Of a DNA stretch of 32,465 nt, positions 1-7,878 are shown in pieces; the stretch's first letter is position 1; every line of letters begins with the position of its first letter. This DNA is from Defluviitaleaceae bacterium. GTDB taxonomy: Bacteria > Bacillota_I > Bacilli_A > MOL361 > Turicibacteraceae. The translations under genes and the position numbers were made by a program. The notes under the pieces are model-generated. The model was not told the DNA's origin. It ran no database searches and was given only the letters and a program-made list of their open reading frames with translations. The stretch is taken from contig WRKJ01000085.1 in assembly GCA_009778135.1 (NCBI GenBank), forward strand, positions 1 to 32,465, in the 5' to 3' direction.

Positions 1-69
1 CATTTGACATACACCTCCTCAAGCAAACATGTTTACTTTTATTATACCTGAAAAATAGGGATTTATCAA
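1..69 (-). promoter_or_regulatory. Promoter, RBS and start of a leftward gene cut by the window edge
   Basis: On the minus strand a -35 TTGATA (64-69) and a -10 TATAAT (41-46) are separated by exactly 17 bp. They are followed by a strong Shine-Dalgarno GAGGAGGT (13-20). Two start codons are possible: ATG at 8-10, very close to the SD, or ATG at 1-3 with normal spacing of about 9 nt. The two are in different frames. Nothing of the protein can be read, so the product is unknown. The gene is divergent from prs. Confidence 0.75.
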
Positions 70-200
70 GATGAGTACGAAAAGAAGGTGAGGGTAACAT
101 CAATCAACAGATAAGGGTTCACAAAAAGACGAAAAATGAGCGCAATGTTTAGGGAATCCACCTAGGACAAATATCAACATCTATAGCTGCTAACCACTAC

Positions 201-271
201 GAAAAGCCCAGAAGACGGCTTTTCCCCGCTCATGCTGTCAGCTAGAGTCATTAACAGAGAAGTGGCTTTTC
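201..271. other. Hairpin with two alternative 3' arms in the left intergenic region
   Basis: The 8-nt arm gaaaagcc (201-208) pairs perfectly with ggcttttc at 217-224. A second copy of ggcttttc lies at 264-271, so two exclusive foldings are possible. No T-run follows on either strand, so this is not a standard terminator. No gene was found between 70 and 300. Confidence 0.3.
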
Positions 272-307
272 TTCTTGCTTAGATAGCGTTATTATTAATA
301 AGGACTA

Positions 308-336
308 TTGAAGAAATGTATGAAATGTTGTAAAAT
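308..336 (+). promoter_or_regulatory. Promoter of prs
   Basis: TTGAAG (308-313) and TAAAAT (331-336) are separated by 17 bp, about 40 nt before the prs start codon. This is a good sigma-A type housekeeping promoter. Confidence 0.7.
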
Positions 337-375
337 GGATAAGTATATTGTCATAATGATTAAGGATGGTGCTTG

Positions 376-1347
376 ATGGCCGAAATAAATCGTAAAAAGT
401 TTAAAATTTTTAGTTTAAGTGCAAATCGTGCATTGGCAGAGGAGATTGCCGCATATATGAAGGTACCGTTGAGCGAGTGTACAACGAGTCGCTTTGCAGA
501 TGGTGAAATTCAAGTTGAAATTGGAGAAACGGTTCGTGGTCATCACGTTTTTGTGATCCAACCAACGTCTACCCCCGTTAATGAAAATTTAATGGAATTA
601 TTGGTAATGGTAGATGCATTAAAACGTGCTTCAGCGAAAACAATTAATTTAATTGTCCCTTATTATGGTTACTCACGTCAAGATCGTAAAGCGCGTGCAC
701 GTCAACCAATTACGGCTAAACTAGTTGCGAATTTAATTGAAGCTTCAGGTGCAACCAGAATGATGACGATGGACTTACATGCAAGTCAGATTCAAGGTTT
801 CTTTGACATTCCGATTGACGATTTTAGAGCGTTGCCAACCATGGCGAAATATTTTATTGAAAAAAATTTACAAGACGTTGTTGTTGTTGCACCTGATCAT
901 GGAGGTGCAACACGAGCAAGAAAACTAGCTGAGCACTTAGATGCGCCGATTGCGATTATCGACAAACGACGTCCGAAACCTAATGTCGCTGAAGTCATGG
1001 GGTTAATTGGAGAAGTGGAAGGGAAAACTGCCATCATCATTGACGACATGATTGACACCGCTGGCACATTGCAAACAGCAGCTAATGCATTGGCAGAACG
1101 TGGTGCAAAAGCTGTCTATGCGGCATGTACCCATCCGATTCTTTCAGGTCCAGCTGTCGATCGAATTAACAATTCAGCCCTGGTGGAACTCGTCACAACC
1201 AACACCATTTCTTTAGGTAAAGATAAGCAAAGTGAAAAGATCAAACAACAAAGCATTGCTTACTTGTTGGCAGAAGGTGTTAAACACATTTTAAATGATC
1301 AACCTGTGTCGGATCTATTTAAACCGATGGCAGGGATTGCTGAATAA
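376..1347 (+). CDS. prs: Ribose-phosphate pyrophosphokinase (PRPP synthetase)
   Basis: Cytosolic enzyme that transfers pyrophosphate from ATP to ribose 5-phosphate to make PRPP, the precursor of purines, pyrimidines, NAD, His and Trp. The 323-residue length is typical of class I enzymes. The N-terminal motif [16 protein letters not shown] (about 100-115), the [12 protein letters not shown] segment with its conserved His (about 132-143), the PDHGG loop (about 173-177) and the PRPP-binding loop [13 protein letters not shown] (about 220-232) are all intact. The ATG at 376 is chosen because AAGGATGG at 363-370 is suitably spaced; an in-frame TTG lies at 373. It is a single-gene unit with its own promoter and a strong terminator. 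In many Bacillota prs is followed closely by pth, as here, but a leftward membrane-protein gene separates them. Confidence 0.97.
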   Translation: MAEINRKKFKIFSLSANRALAEEIAAYMKVPLSECTTSRFADGEIQVEIGETVRGHHVFVIQPTSTPVNENLMELLVMVDALKRASAKTINLIVPYYGYSRQDRKARARQPITAKLVANLIEASGATRMMTMDLHASQIQGFFDIPIDDFRALPTMAKYFIEKNLQDVVVVAPDHGGATRARKLAEHLDAPIAIIDKRRPKPNVAEVMGLIGEVEGKTAIIIDDMIDTAGTLQTAANALAERGAKAVYAACTHPILSGPAVDRINNSALVELVTTNTISLGKDKQSEKIKQQSIAYLLAEGVKHILNDQPVSDLFKPMAGIAE

Positions 1348-1349
1348 TC

Positions 1350-1386
1350 GAAACTAAAAAGCTCGCATATGCGAGCTTTTTAGTTT
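1350..1386. terminator. Long symmetric terminator after prs
   Basis: The arms 1350-1367 and 1369-1386 form a nearly perfect inverted repeat of about 17 bp with A-rich left and T-rich right flanks. It can therefore terminate prs from the left and the converging membrane-protein gene from the right. Confidence 0.9.
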
Positions 1387-1423
1387 CAAGATGTTAATGA
1401 TCGTCGCTTTTGCACCATGATCA

Positions 1424-3142
1424 TTAGCTGTCTTCTTTTAAGGTTGCCCAATGATTCTCATCAAAAATATAAACGACCCAACCGCCAGGGAAATCATGCC
1501 TTTGTCCAGTTTGCAAAACGTACCCCATTCTATGGTGGTCGTAAGCTTCTTCTATGTGTGTTACAGATCCGATCAAAAACACCCGTTCTTCATCATGAAA
1601 AAAATCATGATAAGCAACACCTTGTCGCAAAGGGTTGCCAACAACCCCTAAATTGGAATGGAAAGGAATGACCACAACTTCCCAATTTGCAACCCCAGTA
1701 ATAGCGAGGGCCTGCCAGAAAGCACCGTAACCGACCGTCAGTTCTTCTTCTAATAAAAAGTCGACAATTCTTTGTCTATCTGCCGTCAAATTAGCATTTC
1801 TCTGAATGCCTAAAGTCGTCATGCTAAAAAGTGAGCCGATTAACACAGTGGCAATCAAACTAGCAGCCACATACTTTTGTAAACGTTGAGGGGTCAGCAT
1901 CTTGTTTAAAACGTCATGAAGTTGATGTTTCTCATTGTGTTCTGCTTCACTAAAGCCGACTGTTTTAACGGGTACATTTTCTATCATGGGAGAAATGACA
2001 ATGATAAAAATAGCTGCGATCAAAGAGGTGGCGGTGAAGTTAAAACGTTCTCCGATTCCGATGGTAATAAACGCTTGAGAGAGCGTAGAAAACATGAGGG
2101 TGGTTATCAGTACATGAACTAAATTTTGATCTGCATCATCTTTTGGCGTCTGAAAGTAAAGAAAGGTGAGCGTGAAGAGGAAGCTGGCTCTGATGATGAA
2201 AATAAGCCCTTCGATAGAAAATAGCCCACTACCACCTACTAACCCAAAAGCGTAAAATAAAGTGGTCATAGATTGGAACGTTCGTTCAATAAATTGAGTG
2301 GTATTCGCTAAATTCAACCCAAAGGTAAGACCAGCTTCTTCCACGAAAACAGCCCCATTACGAGTCAATAGATGAATGAATAGCATTCCTAATAGATGAA
2401 GCGCAAAAGCAGCGCATGCATAAAGGAGTCCAGCCCCATTTATTTGAGAGGACTTGTTATTGATGCTGCGTAAAAGGGGTAAAATTTCTACAAAGATTAA
2501 AGGTACGTATAAGACAATCACCATTCTTGTCGATTGTATCCCTTGAGCAAATGCAAGCAATAATGTGATGATCCACAAGGCTTTTTGCCATTTGAAAGTG
2601 TCGACTTTGTTGTATTTTGTGCGTAAATAGACACCTAATGTTATAAAAACAGTCGCAAGATGGGTCGATAAAGAACCATTAACAAATAAGATAGAGAAGA
2701 CTGAAAAAATGGTGTATCTGGAGAAAAACATGAGTAACACCATAACGCCTGCGAACATCGCCATTATATTTCTTTTTTTAAAGCTCATCATGTAATAAAA
2801 CAAAGCAAGATTTACAATTAACATGAATGAAACGGCAAGGGAGTAGGCAAGGTGTACATTCCTTGTTAACCAATAAAATAAGATAGCTGGTGTTGTGATA
2901 TAAACAAAGCGCATCTCGTTAAGATGTGCCCAGCCAGCAGGAAACAAACTAAAAGAACGAGCAGCCTCTCGTATAAAGGCAAGATCAGCGACGATATCAG
3001 AATGTAAAAAGTCCCAGTAATAGGAGAAATTAATGTAAAGGGTATAACTGATCAAGATGATTAAAATCAGCAAGAGGGCGACCATTAAATTTGGATTTTT
3101 TTGATTTTTAAATGAAAATTTACTTAATTGATTAAATGACAT
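1424..3142 (-). CDS. Polytopic membrane protein, GT-C glycosyltransferase-like
   Basis: 572-residue integral membrane protein with many hydrophobic helices. The first (about 18-38) is followed by an extracytoplasmic loop containing a WDFLHSD segment. GT-C lipid-linked sugar transferases often carry an Asp-containing first loop of this kind, followed by an aromatic 'LFP..W...E' stretch, here LFPAGWAHLNEMRF. The last ~110 residues form a soluble extracytoplasmic domain. Its GYGAFWQA and VVIPFHSN segments recall the C-terminal domain of Gram-positive GT-C proteins of unknown substrate. Assignment to GT-C is inference from topology and motif spacing; the donor and acceptor are unknown. The ATG at 3142 is preceded by AAGGAG and by a good promoter. 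The gene is transcribed against its prs and pth neighbours and has no partner in an operon. Confidence 0.6.
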   Translation of the reverse strand: MSFNQLSKFSFKNQKNPNLMVALLLILIILISYTLYINFSYYWDFLHSDIVADLAFIREAARSFSLFPAGWAHLNEMRFVYITTPAILFYWLTRNVHLAYSLAVSFMLIVNLALFYYMMSFKKRNIMAMFAGVMVLLMFFSRYTIFSVFSILFVNGSLSTHLATVFITLGVYLRTKYNKVDTFKWQKALWIITLLLAFAQGIQSTRMVIVLYVPLIFVEILPLLRSINNKSSQINGAGLLYACAAFALHLLGMLFIHLLTRNGAVFVEEAGLTFGLNLANTTQFIERTFQSMTTLFYAFGLVGGSGLFSIEGLIFIIRASFLFTLTFLYFQTPKDDADQNLVHVLITTLMFSTLSQAFITIGIGERFNFTATSLIAAIFIIVISPMIENVPVKTVGFSEAEHNEKHQLHDVLNKMLTPQRLQKYVAASLIATVLIGSLFSMTTLGIQRNANLTADRQRIVDFLLEEELTVGYGAFWQALAITGVANWEVVVIPFHSNLGVVGNPLRQGVAYHDFFHDEERVFLIGSVTHIEEAYDHHRMGYVLQTGQRHDFPGGWVVYIFDENHWATLKEDS

Positions 3143-3267
3143 GAATTACAGGCTCCTTGTTATCATAAAATGCGCGTTTGCGGAAGTCGTTAAGTCACTT
3201 TCCACGTTTTAATTTCTTCAGTCATTTTGTTTTTTTAACAGAATGTGACAGAATATACCTTGCACCA

Positions 3268-3296
3268 ATTATACAATAAAATGAAAACAATGTCTA
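3268..3296 (-). promoter_or_regulatory. Promoter of the GT-C-like membrane protein gene
   Basis: On the minus strand TAGACA (3291-3296) and TATAAT (3268-3273) are separated by 17 bp. The predicted transcript starts about 115 nt upstream of the ATG at 3142. Confidence 0.7.
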
Positions 3297-3388
3297 GTTG
3301 CGTGCAAATTTTTTCATGAGACTGCTCAAGATGCGTCTCATGTTTTAGCTGTAAACGAATTTTCTTTGTCGACCTTTTTTAAGAAAGG

Positions 3389-3417
3389 TTGATTTTAATC
3401 AGAGAATGTGATACGAT
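3389..3417 (+). promoter_or_regulatory. Promoter of pth
   Basis: TTGATT (3389-3394), 17 bp, then an extended -10 TGATACGAT (TACGAT at 3412-3417). It lies about 50 nt before the pth ATG. Confidence 0.6.
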
Positions 3418-3468
3418 CGTAAACAAGCATGATTTTTTGGTCTGTTTTTTTAAGGGAAGTGTTGATAA

Positions 3469-4059
3469 ATGAAATTATTCGTGGGATTAGGAAATCCAGG
3501 AAAGAAATACGCAGAGACTCGGCACAATGTCGGGTTTAGGGTCATCGACGAATTAGCCAAAAAGTGGCATGTTTCGATGTGTGAAGAAAAGAAGTTTCAA
3601 GGAGAAATGGGAAGTGTGCATTTAAATGGCGAGAAAGTGATGTTGCTTAAGCCGATGACGTATATGAATTTATCAGGCGAGTCCGTTCAAAAAGTAATGG
3701 ATTTTTACGACCTTTATAACGAAGATGTCATTGTCATTTACGATGACCTCGATATGGAAACGGGAAAAGTCCGCGGTCGAGAAAAAGGCAGTGCAGGTGG
3801 GCATAATGGGATTAAGTCGATGATTTTACACTTGGCAGGTGAAGACTTCAAACGATTTAAGATTGGCATCGGAAAACCAGCGCATGGGAAAATAACGGAC
3901 CATGTGTTGGGCGGCTTTACAACGGAAGAAGGGATTGACATTTCGCTTGCCATTGAGAAAGTAGTGAGCGCCTGCGAAGAAATGTTGCAGACAGATTTTT
4001 TAAAGGCTGTGAGTGGGTTGAATCAGTCATGCAAGCACCTAGGTAGCAGAGATGGCTGA
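3469..4059 (+). CDS. pth: Peptidyl-tRNA hydrolase
   Basis: Cytosolic enzyme that cleaves peptidyl-tRNA released prematurely from ribosomes, recycling tRNA. The 196-residue protein shows the full bacterial Pth signature: GLGNPGKKYAETRHNVGF at the N terminus with the catalytic His and nearby Asn, KPMTYMN with the substrate-contacting Asn, the YDDLDM acidic motif and GSAGGHNGIKSM. The ATG at 3469 follows an AAGGGAAG ribosome binding site. The gene stands alone: the next gene has its own promoter and mfd, the usual neighbour in many relatives, is absent. Confidence 0.97.
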   Translation: MKLFVGLGNPGKKYAETRHNVGFRVIDELAKKWHVSMCEEKKFQGEMGSVHLNGEKVMLLKPMTYMNLSGESVQKVMDFYDLYNEDVIVIYDDLDMETGKVRGREKGSAGGHNGIKSMILHLAGEDFKRFKIGIGKPAHGKITDHVLGGFTTEEGIDISLAIEKVVSACEEMLQTDFLKAVSGLNQSCKHLGSRDG

Positions 4060-4141
4060 TGTGTGACGAGGTTGATTTTTTGCAAGCTGTGCATACTATA
4101 TGATGAACTGATAGTAAATAGACGATTTTTGAAAAAGCGTG

Positions 4142-4170
4142 TTTATTTAAGCTTGGGATTGTGATATAAT
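4142..4170 (+). promoter_or_regulatory. Promoter of the ImmA/membrane-protein pair
   Basis: A perfect extended -10, TGATATAAT (TATAAT 4165-4170), has a weak -35 TTTATT at 4142-4147 (17 bp). The -10 lies over an in-frame ATG just after it, so the gene must start further downstream at 4211. Confidence 0.6.
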
Positions 4171-4210
4171 GTATGTATTAAAAAGACTGTTTAAGAAGGA
4201 GCGCAATCTT

Positions 4211-4777
4211 ATGACGATGGCTAATTCAAGCAAGATTTTAGATAAAAAATCAGCAGCAGAGAAAGCAATTGAGCTTTACGAACAATTCTTCAACATTGAT
4301 GAAGCGTTGGATTCAAGTCAGTTCATCACTGATTTAGACAAAATTATTGAAGCGCTAGGGATTAAGCTACTAGAAGGTAATTTAAATGACATTTTTGCAG
4401 ATGATCCAGAAGTTGATACGGAAGAGCAGATTGCAGGCTTTTTATACAAAGAAGCCTCTGGCTATATGATCGCGGTAAACGATCAGGATGCACTGACAAG
4501 ACAAAGGTTTACTGTGGCGCATGAAATAGGTCATCTTGTGCTTAATCATTTAGAAGGTGATGAAGCACACAGTATTTTTAGAAATGGCGTTACGACGACA
4601 GGAACTGATCCAAGAGAAATTGCAGCCAATGCTTTTGCAGCTGAATTGTTAATGCCAGAGCGACTTTTTAAACGTGGCTTTTTCTTGTCTGATGACTCAT
4701 CGGAACTTGCCATGAGATTTGCTGTGTCATTAGAAGCCACGCATGTAAGGCTTAGAAATTTAGGGATGATTTGGTGA
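4211..4777 (+). CDS. ImmA/IrrE-family zinc metallopeptidase
   Basis: 188-residue cytosolic metalloprotease-like protein. The zinc motif HEIGH (about 104-108) sits in VAHEIGHLVLNH, followed by the usual downstream ligand region REIAANAFAAELLMP (about 135-149). ImmA-type proteases cleave repressors of mobile elements, and IrrE-type ones cleave the DNA-damage response repressor DdrO. Neither a helix-turn-helix repressor nor other mobile-element genes are visible nearby, so the substrate is unknown. The start at 4211 is chosen because AAGGAG lies 9 nt upstream and the promoter -10 excludes the earlier ATG. Its stop overlaps the next start by one base, so the two are co-translated. Confidence 0.85.
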   Translation: MTMANSSKILDKKSAAEKAIELYEQFFNIDEALDSSQFITDLDKIIEALGIKLLEGNLNDIFADDPEVDTEEQIAGFLYKEASGYMIAVNDQDALTRQRFTVAHEIGHLVLNHLEGDEAHSIFRNGVTTTGTDPREIAANAFAAELLMPERLFKRGFFLSDDSSELAMRFAVSLEATHVRLRNLGMIW

Positions 4778-5244
4778 TGAATAAAGAAAAACTCAATCAA
4801 TTAAGAAATAAAAAGAAGCTTGATGTTACCCCTGTTAAGGCTGAGATGGAAACGAGAGATGCTTTTCATTTTGACCTCTTGCAAAAATCAGTGATACTGG
4901 CAGATGGCATTTACACGGATTGGCAACATCGAGAAAAAGCGGAGCATAAAGAACGTAAAAAGATGATTAAGAAAATCTGGATTGGGATTGTCATTCAGTT
5001 TGTCATTGTGATGATGTTATTAATTGCCAATGGACTTAATTGGTTAGAGATAGATGCTGTTATCTTTGTGTCATTCTTTGGTGCGATTATCATTCAATTT
5101 ATCTCTTTATTGTTGGTTGCAGCGAAATATTTGTACAATGAAAGAACGACTGATTCCTTGAAGATTGTAGAGAATCTAATGATTACAACGATCTCTCACA
5201 ATATGGATTACTATTTCAAACCCAATGAAGATAAAAGAGATTAG
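4777..5244 (+). CDS. Small two-TM membrane protein coupled to the ImmA-like protease
   Basis: 155-residue protein of unknown family. A charged N-terminal cytosolic part of about 60 residues is followed by two hydrophobic helices (about 66-88 and 93-116, including VIQFVIVMMLLIANG and FFGAIIIQFISLLL). The tail of about 40 residues contains ENLMITTISHNMDYY. The start at 4777 overlaps the stop of the metallopeptidase (TGATG), so synthesis is probably coupled. The pair resembles small protease plus membrane-protein modules found in mobile elements, but no element boundaries are visible here. No function can be assigned. Confidence 0.75.
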   Translation: MNKEKLNQLRNKKKLDVTPVKAEMETRDAFHFDLLQKSVILADGIYTDWQHREKAEHKERKKMIKKIWIGIVIQFVIVMMLLIANGLNWLEIDAVIFVSFFGAIIIQFISLLLVAAKYLYNERTTDSLKIVENLMITTISHNMDYYFKPNEDKRD

Positions 5245-5252
5245 TACAACAC

Positions 5253-5411
5253 ATGGTATCAGGATTCGGGCTTGCTCTTGTGAAAAGCTTTGTTGAGTTA
5301 GCAGGTGGAGGCTTTGAGCTAACGGTTGATGGGGATTTGTTTAAAGTCAGGATGACATTTGGAAATACCACAAATTTTCCACAATTTTGCCACAAAAATG
5401 TCACGCTTTAG
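5253..5411 (+). pseudogene. 3' remnant of a sensor histidine kinase
   Basis: The frame from 5253 to the TAG at 5409-5411 reads MVSGFGLALVKSFVELAGGG and continues FELTVDGDLFKVRMTF. This is the G2 box and final strands of a HATPase_c domain, the very C terminus of a two-component sensor kinase. The dimerisation/H box, N box and G1 box are all absent, because the upstream DNA codes for the unrelated membrane protein. No ribosome binding site precedes it. It is best read as the relic of a kinase that once lay directly before the permease gene. The last ~17 residues overlap the CCACAA operator and may be read-through beyond the original end. Confidence 0.7.
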
Positions 5412-5431
5412 TCACAAAGGTATGCTATAAT
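5368..5431 (+). promoter_or_regulatory. Operator of three CCACAA repeats and promoter of the first permease
   Basis: CCACAA occurs at 5368-5373, 5379-5384 and 5390-5395, an exact 11-bp period that puts all copies on one face of the helix. An extended -10 TGCTATAAT (TATAAT 5426-5431) lies 30 bp after the last copy. At the -35 position there is only acgctt, far from consensus. Phased direct repeats beside a poor -35 are typical of activation by an OmpR-type response regulator. The same layout recurs at 9486-9539. Confidence 0.65.
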
Positions 5432-5512
5432 AGTTGCTATGGTAACAAATTCAGATTTTTTTCTGTTTAATAAAAAGCGATGATCTGAATTCAAAAAATT
5501 AAAAGGAGGTGT

Positions 5513-5536
5513 ATGTCGGGTGTGATTTACGCTTGA
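5513..5536 (+). other. Possible seven-codon leader ORF before the first permease
   Basis: AAAGGAGGT (5502-5510) is followed after only a few bases by an ATG that encodes MSGVIYA and stops at 5534-5536, 7 nt before the permease ATG at 5544. The permease has no other nearby SD, so it may be translated by coupling to this leader. The paralogous gene has the same SD and ATGTCG, but two extra bases put it in frame with its permease. Confidence 0.4.
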
Positions 5537-5543
5537 CAAGCAT

Positions 5544-7100
5544 ATGAATTTTTTTAAAAGGGCAACGACAAGTATTGTAAGAAGGCCAGGGAAAACAGTT
5601 ATTTTGCTGCTGCTGGTGTTTATTTTGGGGACAGTGATTGCAGGCGCCATTTCTGTAGAAGGGGCGATTAGTAACACAGATGCTAATTTGCGTCGAAACA
5701 TGCAACCGATCGTTTCAATTGAAATGAACCATCAAGATTGGGCGAATACACTAGAGGGGGAGTATTTTGATTGGATCACCACATTTCCACCGCATCCACC
5801 TGCTTTAACGGTCGATCATGTTCGTGCCATTGGTGCACTAGATTACGTTGGTTTTTATGATTACATCATCGAAGGCTGGCTACAAAGCTTTGATCTTTCA
5901 CCGTATACGGCAGATGGCAGAACGGGATTTGGCGGCATGGATGGAGAGCCAAGGAGTTTTACTTTGCGAGGAACGAGCACGCATGAACTTGTTCAAGTTG
6001 AACAAGGGATTATGGAAGTGGTACAAGGGCGTCAGTTTGAAGAAAGTGAATTGGTAGCTGGAGGAGATCGTTCTGCGATTATTGTGTCAGAAGCCTTTGC
6101 AAATTATAACAATTTAGCCCTTCATTCAACGATCACTTTGTATCACTTTGTGATGTTTCCAGATGAAGATGGCGAACTATGGGGCTGGGGAACAGATTGG
6201 TGGGCCGATGATAATATTTATGCACGGGTTGGCATGGAATTTGAAATCATTGGTTTTTATGATATTCCTTTAGGCCCAGATGTAGATGAGAACCATCAAG
6301 ACTATTGGGACCGAGTAACGCATGTTAGTAGTACGATGTATGTGCCAAACTGGGCGATTGAAGATGTTGATGCAAGGCGGGAGGCTGCCCTTGGATCGGT
6401 TTGGGATGCTGTTGATGTCGAGCAGCCTGAGTGGATGACGCATGGACCAGAGGAAGCGCCAGAAAGAAGTGTGACGCCTCTTTTTAGATTAGAAGATCCT
6501 ACTTATTTAGATGACTTTAGAGCAGCAGCAACACCGTTACTGCCGGATCATCATATGTTGGTGGATTTATCAAGTACATTTGATGGCATTTCGTCTTCAA
6601 TGGCAACGCTGCAAACCATTTCGGATTGGATTTTATACGTTTCCATTGGTGCAACTTTGTTGATCTTGAGTTTGTTAATTACGTTATTCTTACGAGATCG
6701 TCGTTATGAAATGGGTGTTTACTTGGCATTAGGTGAGAAAAAAGGAAAGATCATCACGCAAATTTTAATGGAAGTTCTTGTCACATCAGTTGTGGCCATT
6801 ACATTATCGGTCTTTGTTGGTCATCTTCTCTCATCTCAGATGTCACGCGCCATGCTGATAAACCAGCTTCAAGCAGAGCAAAGCGATGATCACTGGAATC
6901 GCGATTGGACGATATTTGACCAAATTGGCATTCCGACTAATCAAATGTCAGTAGATGAGATGATTGATGCATTTGAGGTTTCACTTGGTATTGAAACCGT
7001 TGGTTTATTTTACATCATTGGATTAGGCGCCGTTGTGTTATCAACACTGGTACCTGTTGTATATGTTGTCACATTAAATCCGAAGAAAGTCTTAATGTAA
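5544..7100 (+). CDS. FtsX/MacB-type ABC transporter permease, copy 1
   Basis: 518-residue membrane protein with the four-helix FtsX/MacB layout. One N-terminal helix (about 18-38) is followed by a large, very acidic, Trp-rich extracytoplasmic domain (about 40-355). Three C-terminal helices follow (about 362-384, 405-430, 483-505), with the conserved cytosolic loop RDRRYEMGVYLALGEKKGKI. Such permeases work as mechanotransmitters or exporters of envelope-active molecules with a cytosolic ATPase, here the gene at 7204. The N-terminal ~60 residues and the helices are nearly identical to the permease at 9608, while the external domains differ. The start at 5544 is forced by an in-frame stop at 5523. 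The substrate is unknown; the neighbouring PASTA protein suggests a cell-wall role. Confidence 0.9.
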   Translation: MNFFKRATTSIVRRPGKTVILLLLVFILGTVIAGAISVEGAISNTDANLRRNMQPIVSIEMNHQDWANTLEGEYFDWITTFPPHPPALTVDHVRAIGALDYVGFYDYIIEGWLQSFDLSPYTADGRTGFGGMDGEPRSFTLRGTSTHELVQVEQGIMEVVQGRQFEESELVAGGDRSAIIVSEAFANYNNLALHSTITLYHFVMFPDEDGELWGWGTDWWADDNIYARVGMEFEIIGFYDIPLGPDVDENHQDYWDRVTHVSSTMYVPNWAIEDVDARREAALGSVWDAVDVEQPEWMTHGPEEAPERSVTPLFRLEDPTYLDDFRAAATPLLPDHHMLVDLSSTFDGISSSMATLQTISDWILYVSIGATLLILSLLITLFLRDRRYEMGVYLALGEKKGKIITQILMEVLVTSVVAITLSVFVGHLLSSQMSRAMLINQLQAEQSDDHWNRDWTIFDQIGIPTNQMSVDEMIDAFEVSLGIETVGLFYIIGLGAVVLSTLVPVVYVVTLNPKKVLM

Positions 7101-7137
7101 GTGTGATAATTAAAGGATTAACATGTGGGTTTATGAG

Positions 7138-7153
7138 GCAGTGTCGACACTGC
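7138..7153. promoter_or_regulatory. Perfect 16-bp palindrome between permease and ATPase genes
   Basis: GCAGTGTCGACACTGC is a perfect inverted repeat in the 103-bp gap between the permease stop and the ATPase start. It has no U-tail and could be an operator or an RNA hairpin that adjusts expression of the downstream genes. No clear promoter is visible in this gap. Confidence 0.35.
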
Positions 7154-7203
7154 AGTTTAGTTTAGCCCAAATAGCAGATAAAAATTAAAGGTGGTTATGG
7201 TTG

Positions 7204-7878
7204 ATGGCAATTTTAGAAGTTGTAAACGTACAGTATGGTTTTCAAGATGGTGAAAATAAGCGTGTGATTTTAGATAACATTAGTGCGGGTTTTGAAAAAG
7301 GTAAGTTTCACGCTATTTTAGGAGATTCAGGTTCAGGTAAGACGACCTTTTTATCATTGATTAGTGCATTAGACAAGCCGCATGGTGGGCAGATTCTATT
7401 TGAAAACAAAGATATTAATCGAGACATTGGTGCTGAAAAATATCGTCGAAATCATATCGGCATGGTTTTTCAAGCTTATAATTTAATTCCGTTTATGACG
7501 GCTGCAGAAAATGTACGTGTGGCCATGAGTATTACTGAAAATGACTTGCCTGCTGATGAAGCATCCGTTGCGTATAATTTACTGGATCACATTGGGATTA
7601 CCCGTGATAAAGCAGATCGGACTGTTAATAAGTTATCAGGTGGAGAGCAACAACGCGTTGCGATCGCGCGTGCTTTGTCAACAAATGTCGATTTGATTTT
7701 AGCAGATGAGCCGACGGGGAATTTAAATGAAGAAATGGAAGCTGAAATTGTCAATATTTTAAAGAACCTTGCCCATGAGCATGACAAATGTGTGGTTGTC
7801 GTGACCCATTCGAAAGATATTGCAGCACAAGCTGACGTTATTTTCAAGCTTAAAGGAGGGCAATTTCTAGATGAGTAA
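7204..7878 (+). CDS. ABC transporter ATP-binding protein (MacB/LolD/FtsE type)
   Basis: 224-residue cytosolic ATPase that should power the neighbouring FtsX-type permeases. It has a complete set of motifs: Walker A GDSGSGKT (about 40-47), the Q-loop in VFQAYNLIPFMTAAENV, signature LSGGEQQRVAIARAL (about 143-157), Walker B LILADEPTGNL (about 165-175) and the H-loop in VVVTHS. The Q-loop/PFMTAAENV pattern is typical of the MacB/LolD branch. The ATG at 7204 is chosen because AGGTGG lies 9 nt upstream; a TTG lies directly before it. It is the only ATPase for two permeases, so it is probably shared. Its 3' end overlaps the PASTA gene by 8 bp. Confidence 0.95.
   Translation: MAILEVVNVQYGFQDGENKRVILDNISAGFEKGKFHAILGDSGSGKTTFLSLISALDKPHGGQILFENKDINRDIGAEKYRRNHIGMVFQAYNLIPFMTAAENVRVAMSITENDLPADEASVAYNLLDHIGITRDKADRTVNKLSGGEQQRVAIARALSTNVDLILADEPTGNLNEEMEAEIVNILKNLAHEHDKCVVVVTHSKDIAAQADVIFKLKGGQFLDE

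Noticed and set aside
5416-5709. Leftward reading frames antisense to the permease starts
   Set aside because: They run antisense to clearly coding, paralogue-conserved sequence and have no ribosome binding site.
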